From a virus: DNA of 35,487 nt. This document shows positions 8,114-14,638 of this stretch, piece after piece. Where the stretch lies: IMG/VR virus record IMGVR_UViG_3300030430_003920, positions 1-35,487 of that record; one strand, written 5' to 3'. The number at the start of each line of letters is the position of its first letter. Position 1 is the first letter of the stretch. Under the pieces are notes generated by a model. That model saw nothing but the letters and a program-made list of their open reading frames with translations. It was not told the origin of the DNA and did no database searches. Both the position numbers and the translations under genes were made by a program.

Positions 8114-9250
8114 TTACGCTACCCCCATCTTACGATTAAACGCATCATCTACACTATTATTAATCCTATCCATTGTAGTGTGTGATACTGGAGCATAATT
8201 ATTTTTTACTACTGATTTCGTAGTATCGCCAATAGCGTAGCCAGCAAGCTGTATATCGCCGTTTTCTTCTTCAGCCAACTGTGCCTTCAACCTACGTAAA
8301 TCATGGCACGTAAAATCAATTTCAGTGATACTGCTAATCTCTGCAATCATCTTGTTTAGCTTTTTATATGCGAAGGGTAATGGCCTGTCATTACCTTGAT
8401 CTTTCCATTTACGCAGTATGTCCATTACAACCGGGTGCTGCTTGGCAAATTTGCGCGATTTCTTACGTTTTGGCAAAACGCTAATAGTGCGCTCATTAAA
8501 ATCAATATGATGCCACTGTAACTCTTTATCACGGTTTAAATAGTTATATCCAACCAGCTCTGTAGCTCTTGCACCAGTATATAAATATAACCGCAATAAA
8601 TCATGCTGAAACTCATTAAGATTAGGATGATTAAACAGTGTCAATATTTCTTGATCTTCCCAGACTTTAAATTCTGAATCTGGTGTTTCAGATGCATTGT
8701 ATTTGTCATTCTTTGTAACCACTTCAAAATTAACCATACCGCGGCCTTGCGCGCCGCCATTGGTTAATGCCCACATAAATATGCAGCGCAAATCACGTAA
8801 ATAACTGTTAATGCCATTCCGGGTACAGAAGTGATCCCGGTAAGCTTTATAAATCTCCCAGCCTTGTTTACGGCCAGTTTTCATATCTCGATACATACCG
8901 CGAATACTTTCTACTGGTGTTTCTGGTGGAAACACTTCTAACGCACTTTTCATTACTGCTCTATATCTATTGCATGTTAGTTCGTTTGTTTTATTTGCTA
9001 ATACATTGTCTTCGTATGCATTAAACACATGCTGTATGGTAATGACTTCGTCTACTTGATGATACAGTGATTTCCACTGGGGATTACCGTTTTTGCGCCA
9101 TGTTTCAATCAAGTTCCACTTTTGCTCTGCTTCATCTGCTTTGCTTTGCGCGGAATACGATTCGCTTTTCCAGCTACCGCTTACTGGATCTTTATAGCGA
9201 ACTACGTATTTATTTTTTTTGCGGTCGTTTCTTTGGTATTGTGATGCCAT
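8114..9250 (-). CDS. int: Tyrosine recombinase (phage integrase)
   Basis: This 378-residue protein would integrate and excise the phage at the tRNA-Met site. The N-terminal 60 residues are a basic arm-binding-type region (RNDRKKNKYVVRYKDP), followed by a helical core-binding domain. The catalytic domain shows Arg228 in YTGARATEL, a Lys-rich beta turn at 261-267, His316-x-x-Arg319 in CHDLRR, and Tyr352 in KNNYAPVS as probable nucleophile. The usual His of the LGH motif is not evident: the sequence there is AGYAIGD. The gene lies next to attP and is read toward it. GGAAGACAAC precedes the ATG. It follows the repressor on the same strand with a 30-base gap. Confidence 0.93.
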   Translation of the reverse strand: MASQYQRNDRKKNKYVVRYKDPVSGSWKSESYSAQSKADEAEQKWNLIETWRKNGNPQWKSLYHQVDEVITIQHVFNAYEDNVLANKTNELTCNRYRAVMKSALEVFPPETPVESIRGMYRDMKTGRKQGWEIYKAYRDHFCTRNGINSYLRDLRCIFMWALTNGGAQGRGMVNFEVVTKNDKYNASETPDSEFKVWEDQEILTLFNHPNLNEFQHDLLRLYLYTGARATELVGYNYLNRDKELQWHHIDFNERTISVLPKRKKSRKFAKQHPVVMDILRKWKDQGNDRPLPFAYKKLNKMIAEISSITEIDFTCHDLRRLKAQLAEEENGDIQLAGYAIGDTTKSVVKNNYAPVSHTTMDRINNSVDDAFNRKMGVA

Positions 9251-9280
9251 GTTGTCTTCCTTTACTTGTGGTGAATTAAA

Positions 9281-10018
9281 TTAAGATTTGCCTTCTATAT
9301 CTCCGTTTACCCAGTAATAGTAGGCGCGGACTACTCCTTCTTCTTTTGAATGATAAGATTCAATATTATACATTTTGTATGCACCATCCTTTGCAGCCCA
9401 ATATATGTGATTCCATATATTATGTGAAAATGATGGTATTTCTTCTGGTATGCTAGACATAAGTTGCTCCAATGATTTTGGATGATACATTTTCATCCAT
9501 TCTTCAGTGCTTAAATTGCATAATTCATCTATAGTAAATCCGGTCATTGACACATCACCTTCTATTTTTACATTAGAGTATAAACCAGTATTATGATCAT
9601 AGTCAGATTTAGACTTAAAATGATAAGCTGGTTTATTTTTTAAAGATTTTTGGGCTTTGACAATGTTTTTTAATTTTTGTATGTCATTGTCTAATCTCTC
9701 TATTTTTTCTTCTTGAAGCTTTATAGTTTTGCTTTGAGCTTCAATAGTGTATGATTCCATATCATCTCCTTTACTTGGTTTGTGGTGAATCAAATCAAAG
9801 CCGTCAGCGTGCTTTTCAATATCATACCCTAGTTTTGTAGAGACAGCTTGAAATGATTTTTGTTGTACATTTTTGGCATTGCCATTTAACCAGCGATATA
9901 GCTGTGAACGAGTAATGCCTGTTATAGATTCTAAATCGGTCATATTGTACCCATACATATCCATTGCTTCTTTTAGTATAAATACAACCGCATCGTGTTT
10001 TGTTGTGAATTTTGTCAT
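9281..10018 (-). CDS. CI-like repressor with N-terminal helix-turn-helix
   Basis: I start this at the ATG at 10018 (245 residues), preceded by AAGGATAGAC, the leader also used by other leftward genes here. Residues 1-70 form a Cro/C1-type HTH (DLESITGITRSQLYRWLNG). A charged coiled coil follows (about residues 95-125), then a C-terminal domain that I do not recognise. No S24 peptidase Ser/Lys motif is visible, so RecA-stimulated self-cleavage is not supported. It is divergent from the Cro-like gene across an operator-containing gap and upstream of integrase, the classic lysogeny arrangement. A strong internal ribosome site could also yield a 159-residue C-terminal form (see 9758). Confidence 0.8.
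   Translation of the reverse strand: MTKFTTKHDAVVFILKEAMDMYGYNMTDLESITGITRSQLYRWLNGNAKNVQQKSFQAVSTKLGYDIEKHADGFDLIHHKPSKGDDMESYTIEAQSKTIKLQEEKIERLDNDIQKLKNIVKAQKSLKNKPAYHFKSKSDYDHNTGLYSNVKIEGDVSMTGFTIDELCNLSTEEWMKMYHPKSLEQLMSSIPEEIPSFSHNIWNHIYWAAKDGAYKMYNIESYHSKEEGVVRAYYYWVNGDIEGKS
9758..9775 (-). promoter_or_regulatory. Internal ribosome-binding site and ATG within the repressor gene
   Basis: On the minus strand AGTAAAGGAGATGAT precedes an in-frame ATG at 9760 (MESYTIEAQ...). The spacing is near ideal and the site is better than that of the full-length start. The bases upstream (TTGATTCACCACAA) nearly repeat the true intergenic leader of the integrase gene (TTAATTCACCACAA). Initiation here would make a 159-residue protein, 9760 to 9281, with the coiled coil and C-terminal domain but no HTH. 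Confidence 0.5.
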
Positions 10019-10042
10019 GTCTATCCTTATTTGACTACACAA

Positions 10043-10070
10043 ATTATGCACAAATATGCATAAATGCAAA
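10043..10070 (-). promoter_or_regulatory. Leftward repressor promoter (predicted)
   Basis: On the minus strand, TTTGCA (10065-10070) and CATAAT (10043-10048) are separated by 16 bases, and transcription would start about 18 bases before the repressor ATG. The promoter overlaps the ATGCA-N6-TGCAT site, which would allow autoregulation. The -35 element is only a partial match. Confidence 0.45.
10046..10061. promoter_or_regulatory. Operator-like inverted repeat in the repressor/Cro gap
   Basis: ATGCACAAATATGCAT is an inverted repeat of ATGCA with a 6-base spacer; a further ATGCA half-site follows at 10064. It lies inside the predicted leftward promoter and upstream of the rightward one. A near-identical site lies beside attP at 7904. 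Confidence 0.6.
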
Positions 10071-10097
10071 TTTAATACTTGTAAAAACATTTATAAT
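10070..10097 (+). promoter_or_regulatory. Rightward early promoter (predicted)
   Basis: A perfect TATAAT (10092-10097) lies 20 bases before the Cro-like ATG. The best -35 candidate, ATTTAA at 10070-10075 with a 16-base spacer, is poor, so an activator or reliance on the -10 alone is possible. The 5' untranslated region would be only about 13 bases. Confidence 0.45.
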
Positions 10098-10116
10098 GAT
10101 TTTAAGTTAGCTACAG

Positions 10117-10338
10117 ATGGCATACACAAAAGCAACACACAACCAGTGGACAATACCACAACTAATGCAAGAATTTGGTTATAGCTTGCGTGATCTAGAA
10201 CCACTTACTGGGTATAGTGCCAGTATGTTGTGTCGGTTATTTAAAGGCGAAAGAAGAATTAAAGTAAAGCATAAACAGATACTATCTAAAGTATTTCAAA
10301 TTGAAGAGAATAATATAATATGGCCAACAATCAAGTAG
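10117..10338 (+). CDS. Cro-like helix-turn-helix repressor
   Basis: This 73-residue protein is almost entirely one HTH domain. GYSLRDLEPLTGYSASMLCR aligns with the repressor segment GYNMTDLESITGITRSQLYR, and KVKHKQILSKVFQIE with the following helix, so the two regulators are paralogues. It is the first gene of the rightward early operon, divergent from the repressor. By analogy it represses the lysogeny promoter. There is no good Shine-Dalgarno before ATG 10117 and the leader is very short. It overlaps the next gene by 19 bases. Confidence 0.75.
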   Translation: MAYTKATHNQWTIPQLMQEFGYSLRDLEPLTGYSASMLCRLFKGERRIKVKHKQILSKVFQIEENNIIWPTIK

Positions 10339-10532
10339 GCTGGATGACTATACAACAAGCTGCTATTTATCTTGGAGTATCTGAGCGTGGTTTAAAATAT
10401 GCAGTAAAGCTAAAAAAAGAAAATAGAGCAAATCATAGTCTGATATTAAAAAGCTACGGTAATCGCACACTTATAAAGAAAAAAAGTATTGATGACACTG
10501 AAAACATTACAATTACAGCTCCGCAAAACTAG
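10320..10532 (+). CDS. Excisionase-like small DNA-binding protein
   Basis: This 70-residue protein begins with WMTIQQAAIYLGVSERGLKYAV, the signature of the excisionase/MerR-type winged helix (HTH_17), and continues with a basic segment and RTLIKKKSID, matching the wing and the usual end of that domain. It overlaps the Cro-like gene in another frame. Xis activity (directing excision at attP) is the natural guess, but proteins of this family also serve as transcription factors. The ATG is preceded only by AATAATAT, so translation is probably coupled. Confidence 0.6.
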   Translation: MANNQVGWMTIQQAAIYLGVSERGLKYAVKLKKENRANHSLILKSYGNRTLIKKKSIDDTENITITAPQN

Positions 10533-10592
10533 GCGGTTCCTTATCATATACATGTCTATCCTAAAAACATGTCGCTCCAAGGGTGCCGCCTA

Positions 10593-10859
10593 GTGCTACT
10601 TACTGTCATAGTTCCAAACAAGGCAGAGCGTACTTATCTGGCGTGGCAGATAAAAAAAATATTAAAGAATGCAGATTTAGATGTAAACGTGTATACACCT
10701 ATAAATAAGAGTAGAGCAGATATAGGTATAAAAGCAGAAAATTTATCATTAAAGACTTTGGCTCAAATCGTGGGCCGAATTGAACAAAGTGGGTATAGTA
10801 TAGACAAGAAAGGCCAAGAAGATCTTGACCTTTCCGTTTCTGCGCTATCACCACAATAA
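10593..10859 (+). CDS. Hypothetical early protein
   Basis: I choose GTG 10593 because CCAAGGG lies about nine bases upstream. ATG 10569, in the same frame, would add eight residues but lacks a ribosome site and falls between the arms of an inverted repeat (10528-10536 and 10586-10594). The product is 88 residues, soluble, helical at the N-terminus (KAERTYLAWQIKKILKN) and acidic at the C-terminus. I do not recognise a family. Its 3' end encodes a strong RNA hairpin (10808-10834, GAAAGG-C-CAAGA paired with TCTTG-A-CCTTTC) just before the SSB gene. Confidence 0.6.
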   Translation: MLLTVIVPNKAERTYLAWQIKKILKNADLDVNVYTPINKSRADIGIKAENLSLKTLAQIVGRIEQSGYSIDKKGQEDLDLSVSALSPQ

Positions 10860-10886
10860 CACAGAAGACAACAGGAGAAATTACGT

Positions 10887-11402
10887 ATGGGCGTATTACC
10901 ATCAAACTACGAAGTTCCTCAAAGTGGTAGTGGCGATTTGTATGTCAAGCTACAACCGGGTGAAAATCGTTTTCGCATATTAGAAGCGCCAACCACCGGG
11001 TTTATTGTATGGAAAGACAAGCAGCCTACCAGATATAAAGCAAAAGCAGATGTACCAGCTGGCAGTGAAGATGTAAAACATTTTTGGTTTGTCCCAGTAT
11101 GGATGGACGATAGGGTTTGCTTTTTAGAAATGGCGCAAAAAACAGTTATTAGTGAACTTGCTTTCTTGGATCAAAATGAAGATTGGGGTTCATTAACTGA
11201 TTATGATGTACTTGTACATCGTGAAGGCGAACTAAAGGATACCAAGTATCGGGTGCAGCCAGTGCCAAAAAGAGCGTTGAAAAAAGATGCTGTAGAGCAA
11301 TGGAAATCTATGAAGCCAAATTACAAGCCTGAGAATTTATTTTCAGATGATGGCGTTGTATATGCTACGGAAGCTACTGAAGACGATGGATTGCCATTTT
11401 GA
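10887..11402 (+). CDS. ssb: Single-stranded DNA-binding protein
   Basis: This 171-residue protein has a phage-type SSB layout: a beta-rich body with KLQPGENRFRILE near the N-terminus, and an acidic tail ending EATEDDGLPF. The terminal acidic residues plus Pro-Phe are the hallmark tip by which SSBs recruit replication and repair proteins. AGGAG lies nine bases before the ATG, so it should be well translated. It opens the recombination/replication block. The stop overlaps a TTG start of the next gene (TTGA). Confidence 0.8.
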   Translation: MGVLPSNYEVPQSGSGDLYVKLQPGENRFRILEAPTTGFIVWKDKQPTRYKAKADVPAGSEDVKHFWFVPVWMDDRVCFLEMAQKTVISELAFLDQNEDWGSLTDYDVLVHREGELKDTKYRVQPVPKRALKKDAVEQWKSMKPNYKPENLFSDDGVVYATEATEDDGLPF

Positions 11403-11713
11403 TTAACGTCGCAAAAAAAGGTTATCGCGGAGAGGTTGAGGTCCTTCAATTGTTTGAGGGTCTTGACATCTCCGCTATGCGGTCATGGGGTAGTGACGGC
11501 AGAAGTATGCAGCAAGCAAGTGATGTTGATATTGTCGCAGATGTTGCAGAGGACTTACAATTAAAAATTCAAGTTAAACGACGCAAAAAGCTACCCGCGT
11601 ATTTACAGTTTAAAAGTTGTGATTTAGTGGCCACACGTCAAGATCGTGGACACTGGGTATATATTTTACAAGAAAGCACATTTAAGAGATTATTAGAAAA
11701 ATGTGTTTCATAA
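11399..11713 (+). CDS. Holliday-junction-resolvase-like nuclease
   Basis: This 104-residue protein starts at TTG 11399, overlapping the SSB stop. KGYRGEVEVLQLFEG supplies the helix with Glu, RSWGSDGRS is a basic loop, DVDIVAD carries the Asp of motif II, and IQVKRRKKLPAY supplies the x-Val-Lys motif. This order and length match archaeal-type (Hjc/Hjr) PD-(D/E)XK resolvases found in phages. The residue before VK is Gln, as in many family members. It would resolve replication or recombination intermediates before packaging. It is the first of three putative PD-(D/E)XK proteins in 1.8 kb. Confidence 0.75.
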   Translation: MINVAKKGYRGEVEVLQLFEGLDISAMRSWGSDGRSMQQASDVDIVADVAEDLQLKIQVKRRKKLPAYLQFKSCDLVATRQDRGHWVYILQESTFKRLLEKCVS

Positions 11714-12078
11714 TACATAAAGATTACGCTGGGGAGATAGAGATAGGAATGACAAATGTCTCTAGTGAAAATGGTTTGGTTGACTCCCCAGCAAAACATG
11801 CCGACGATGTCGCAGTGCAAAAAGGCGGGACCAGAAATGTAAATAAAAACGGTCAAGGGTCGGCTGGGGTGGTAGCAGCCTTGGTCCCGCAAAATATAGG
11901 AGAGTTTATGAGTGCAAAATCAAATTTAGTTCACATTGTTAGTACCAGCGTAGATACTGTGCTAAAACAACACAAAGTCAAAAGTGAAGAAAAGCGTATT
12001 GAAATAGCGATGGATGTTGTTGATGAAGTGTTACGATTTATTGAAAACCCAAAAAACTTTAAGAAAAATGAACAGTAA
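11701..12078 (+). CDS. Hypothetical protein with several possible starts
   Basis: The frame is open from ATG 11701 (125 residues), but two internal in-frame ATGs compete. One is at 11749, with GGGGAG 12 bases upstream. The other is at 11908, with TATAGGAGAGTTT directly before it, which is clearly the best ribosome site and gives a 56-residue helical protein (MSAKSNLVHIV...). The upstream 69 codons are low in complexity (Gly, Asn, Val) and contain two GC-rich inverted repeats with loops of 49 and 48 bases, so they may be a structured leader as much as coding sequence. No family recognised. It overlaps the following gene by 11 bases. Confidence 0.55.
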   Translation: MCFIIHKDYAGEIEIGMTNVSSENGLVDSPAKHADDVAVQKGGTRNVNKNGQGSAGVVAALVPQNIGEFMSAKSNLVHIVSTSVDTVLKQHKVKSEEKRIEIAMDVVDEVLRFIENPKNFKKNEQ

Positions 12079-12493
12079 AGATTTTAAAAAGCATAGAGAA
12101 GATTTTTTTGATCTTGCTATGTCTGTTAGCGACAAAAAACGCGTTGAGTACTGCATATCAAACCATGATGAAGATGTATTGTACAACTTTAAGCATGTTG
12201 CAGATCGTCTTGGTATTACACCAGAGCAAGCATTGATGGTATATGTCCTTAAACATGTTGATGCAATATGCAATGATGCAAAAACCGGGGTACAAGTAAG
12301 CGACGAAACCGTGATGTCTAGAGCGGTAGATATATGTAACTACATGATTTTATACACCAGTTTAAAAAAAGAACCACAACCAGATGAAAATAACACTAAG
12401 CCAAACGGAGCTGTCGATGGCGTGCATGAGCGGAGCGGATCGCCTTCTACAGAACCACAAAAATGGGACCAATACACAAGCCAAGAAGCTTGA
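12068..12493 (+). CDS. Hypothetical helical protein with overprinted tail
   Basis: ATG 12068 gives 141 residues. The first roughly 100 are helical and well composed (HREDFFDLAMSVSDKKRVEYC, RLGITPEQALMVYVLKHVDAI). The last 36 (from DENNTKPNG) are low-complexity and polar, and they coincide exactly with the 110 bases shared with the start of the next gene in another frame. This suggests the tail arose by read-through into an older coding region. The predicted short helical domain resembles small phage proteins of unknown function; no function is assigned. Confidence 0.6.
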   Translation: MNSKDFKKHREDFFDLAMSVSDKKRVEYCISNHDEDVLYNFKHVADRLGITPEQALMVYVLKHVDAICNDAKTGVQVSDETVMSRAVDICNYMILYTSLKKEPQPDENNTKPNGAVDGVHERSGSPSTEPQKWDQYTSQEA

Positions 12494-12854
12494 CCGTGAC
12501 ATAACAGGCATGGCGGGTGAAATCGCTGTGGCTAAGTATTTTAATCGGTATCCCGATTTTACCGTAGGACCACATCATAACGGATATGATTTAATGGTTG
12601 CGGGTAAAAAAGTAGAAGTTAAGACGACTTCATACAAACCCGGATTACTACAACAATCCCTAAAGAAAAAAGTAACCGATGCAGATGTATATGTATTAGT
12701 GCATATTGATTTACCGCATTGTGAAATAATGGGCGGTATAGCAGCTGAAGATTTTATACATCAATCTAATGTTAGAGACACTGGATATGGGAATATGTAT
12801 ACTATGGAATCCTCTCAACTTCGTCCACTTAAAACGTTTTGGCGTCATGCATAG
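12384..12854 (+). CDS. PD-(D/E)XK-type nuclease-like protein
   Basis: This 156-residue protein has the hallmarks of a small restriction-endonuclease fold: GMAGEIAVAKYFN (helix with conserved Glu), NGYDLMVAGKKVEVKTT (Asp of motif II, then E-V-K of motif III). The N-terminal segment ITLSQTELSMACMSGADR resembles the start of related phage proteins, which supports ATG 12384 despite a 110-base out-of-frame overlap with the preceding gene. Biological role is unknown; DNA processing in replication or host DNA degradation are both possible. Its end overlaps the next gene by eight bases. Confidence 0.65.
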   Translation: MKITLSQTELSMACMSGADRLLQNHKNGTNTQAKKLDRDITGMAGEIAVAKYFNRYPDFTVGPHHNGYDLMVAGKKVEVKTTSYKPGLLQQSLKKKVTDADVYVLVHIDLPHCEIMGGIAAEDFIHQSNVRDTGYGNMYTMESSQLRPLKTFWRHA

Positions 12855-13230
12855 CATTCACACTGGCAAAATAGGCGAAATAGCTGTGCAGAAAGATTTG
12901 CTGTTGCAGAATTATAATATCTATTTACCAGTGGTTGACTCTGGAATTGATTTGATTGTAGAGCTTCAAAATGGTGGTATGCAACGTGTACAAGTAAAGT
13001 GCGTCACTGAAATGAAAAAGCGCACTAGTATAGAAGTCAACCTTGCTAAATATAAAGATACAAATAAAGTAGATGTTATAGCAGTGTATTTTGCTCCTAA
13101 AGACATTATTGCTTACGTGCCTTATGACAACACCCATCACCTTACTCTAGCTATAGCTACAGGAAAAAATAATCAAATAAAACATCGTAAATGGTTTTAT
13201 AGCTATGCGACGTTTCCGGAGTTCTCGTGA
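12847..13230 (+). CDS. PD-(D/E)XK endonuclease-like protein
   Basis: Started at ATG 12847 (127 residues), which overlaps the preceding stop. HTGKIGEIAVQKDLL gives the first conserved Glu, VVDSGIDLIVEL the motif II Asp, and RVQVKCVTE the x-V-K motif. The pattern matches the small PDDEXK family typified by group I intron endonucleases such as I-Ssp6803I and by archaeal resolvases. It is the third such protein in a row. No DNA-recognition domain is added. Its stop overlaps a GTG start (GTGA). Confidence 0.65.
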   Translation: MHSIHTGKIGEIAVQKDLLLQNYNIYLPVVDSGIDLIVELQNGGMQRVQVKCVTEMKKRTSIEVNLAKYKDTNKVDVIAVYFAPKDIIAYVPYDNTHHLTLAIATGKNNQIKHRKWFYSYATFPEFS

Positions 13231-13457
13231 TTCCTTATTACGCTGGCAGTGTCGATTATGATAATGATCAAGGGGAGTGGGAAGATTGCGTGTTTACCGC
13301 GTATAAGCTAGAGGATTTGTGCGATAAGATGCGGGATTTTATGAAACGTAGAAAAAACAGTAGTGTGTTTTTTGGGGCATATATAAATGAAAAGGGCGAT
13401 GAAAAAGATATAACTAGTAAAGTAAAAGAGGTAATTAATGATACAAGTAGAGTATAA
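13227..13457 (+). CDS. Hypothetical small acidic protein
   Basis: This 76-residue protein starts at GTG 13227 within GTGA, coupled to the gene before. It begins IPYYAGSVDYDNDQGEWEDC and contains a helical, charged centre (LEDLCDKMRDFMKRRKN). No family recognised. It overlaps the zinc-ribbon gene by 20 bases. Confidence 0.55.
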   Translation: MIPYYAGSVDYDNDQGEWEDCVFTAYKLEDLCDKMRDFMKRRKNSSVFFGAYINEKGDEKDITSKVKEVINDTSRV

Positions 13458-13638
13458 AGAAAATCGCGGTAGAAAAATCATAGTAGATCAGGAAATAAAA
13501 GCATGCGGAATATGTAAGCGTACGTGGCAAAAAGTAAGTTATAGAATATATAAGAAGCATTTTTTAATCTATCCATTAGGTCATATACCAAGGCTTGGTA
13601 AAGAAATAAAAACATGTCCAAGGTGCAAAAATGACTAA
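13438..13638 (+). CDS. Small zinc-ribbon protein
   Basis: This 66-residue basic protein carries two CxxC knuckles, ACGICKRTW near residue 23 and TCPRCKND at the C-terminus, about 36 residues apart: a likely one-zinc ribbon. AGAGGTAATT precedes the ATG. It may bind nucleic acid or another protein; nothing narrower can be said. Confidence 0.6.
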   Translation: MIQVEYKENRGRKIIVDQEIKACGICKRTWQKVSYRIYKKHFLIYPLGHIPRLGKEIKTCPRCKND

Positions 13639-13840
13639 GTATTATTTAGAAACCATAGCAGACCACGCGATTGCAGCTGGTGTATGGACCACATGCTTTA
13701 TTGTAGTGTTTGGTTTGATATTTTACTTTTTAAACAAGTGGTATATCTACAAAAACTTTAGAAAGGTCTGCATCATGTTGCTGGCCATAGATCATAAAAT
13801 AAACAAATTAAAAAAGAGGTTAGATAATGTTTCTAATTGA
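13631..13840 (+). CDS. Small single-span membrane protein
   Basis: This 69-residue protein has one clear transmembrane segment (about residues 14-36, WTTCFIVVFGLIFYFL) followed by a basic, amphipathic cytosolic tail (HKINKLKKRLDN). It overlaps both neighbours in the early operon and precedes a second small membrane protein. Function unknown; superinfection exclusion or membrane anchoring are possibilities only. Confidence 0.6.
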   Translation: MTKYYLETIADHAIAAGVWTTCFIVVFGLIFYFLNKWYIYKNFRKVCIMLLAIDHKINKLKKRLDNVSN

Positions 13841-13976
13841 CGTAGCAGAATGGTGTATAAACATCTTGGTTTTATCTATTTCATTTTTCTTTTTAAGTCT
13901 AGGCACGTTTGTTTTCACGTTGATTTTTACCGTAGTAAAAGATGCAATTGCAAGATTTTTTAATAATATAACGTAG
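13827..13976 (+). CDS. Very small hydrophobic membrane protein
   Basis: This 49-residue frame begins at ATG 13827 after AAGAGGTTAGATA, a good ribosome site. It is mostly one hydrophobic helix (INILVLSISFFFLSLGTFVF and onward) ending with the basic KDAIARFFNNIT. It overlaps the preceding membrane-protein gene by 14 bases, and its stop lies eight bases before the exonuclease ATG, so the chain of coupled genes is unbroken. It is short, but the ribosome site and the packing argue that it is real. Confidence 0.6.
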   Translation: MFLIDVAEWCINILVLSISFFFLSLGTFVFTLIFTVVKDAIARFFNNIT

Positions 13977-13984
13977 AGGACAAC

Positions 13985-14638
13985 ATGGGGAAATTAGATT
14001 TGCATGGGCAAAAATATATACTGCAAGATGGTACAAAAGCACCAAGCGTAACCACTATAATAGGCCAAAACTTAGGCTGGAATAAACAAGCACTGATTAA
14101 TTGGGCAAAGCGCCAGACAATGATTGGCAAAGATGCAGATGCAGTGTTAAAAGAGGCGGGTGATATAGGGACGTTATTGCATTTATTAATTGAAGGTCAT
14201 CAAAGAGGTTTTGATGTTGATACAGGCGATTTTACGCGTAATCAAACTGAAAAGGCGTTGGTTTGCTTTGGTGGCTATTTAGAATGGGTAAATAAAACTA
14301 ATTTTAAACCTTTGGCTAGTGAAATGGTTCTTGTGGATGAAGAGCAGCGTATTGGTGGTACGATTGATTGCGTAGGTAAAATTGGCGATGATTTGGTTGT
14401 AGTTGATTGGAAATCGTCACGCTATTTATATAAAGAGCATAAAATTCAGGTAGCAAAGTACATTAACATGCTTGAAAGAGCAAAAGAGGGGAGACACTTT
14501 GCGTACGGCATGGTGTTGCGTTTTGACAAAGAGGAGATAAAATTTCACCAGCATAAAATTGACAGAAAAAAGATTGAAGCTGGTGTAAAAATATTTGATG
14601 CAATATTAGCACTCCATAATTTAAAAAATCAAATTTGA
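13985..14638 (+). CDS. RecB-like (Cas4/AddB-type) exonuclease
   Basis: This 217-residue protein shows the PD-(D/E)XK exonuclease motifs in order: GTLLHLLIEG (conserved His in the N-terminal helix), GGTIDCVGKI (Asp of motif II), VVVDWKSSR (D-x-K of motif III), and HKIQVAKYINML (the QxxxY motif that marks RecB/Cas4-type nucleases). A Cys quartet for an iron-sulphur cluster is absent. It probably resects DNA ends for phage recombination or replication, next to SSB and the primase-helicase. GAGGACAAC precedes the ATG. Its stop overlaps the TTG start of the helicase gene. Confidence 0.82.
   Translation: MGKLDLHGQKYILQDGTKAPSVTTIIGQNLGWNKQALINWAKRQTMIGKDADAVLKEAGDIGTLLHLLIEGHQRGFDVDTGDFTRNQTEKALVCFGGYLEWVNKTNFKPLASEMVLVDEEQRIGGTIDCVGKIGDDLVVVDWKSSRYLYKEHKIQVAKYINMLERAKEGRHFAYGMVLRFDKEEIKFHQHKIDRKKIEAGVKIFDAILALHNLKNQI

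Noticed and set aside
8004-8198. Open frame over attP
   Set aside because: It crosses the tRNA-like core, the arm repeat and the integrase 3' end; chance frame.
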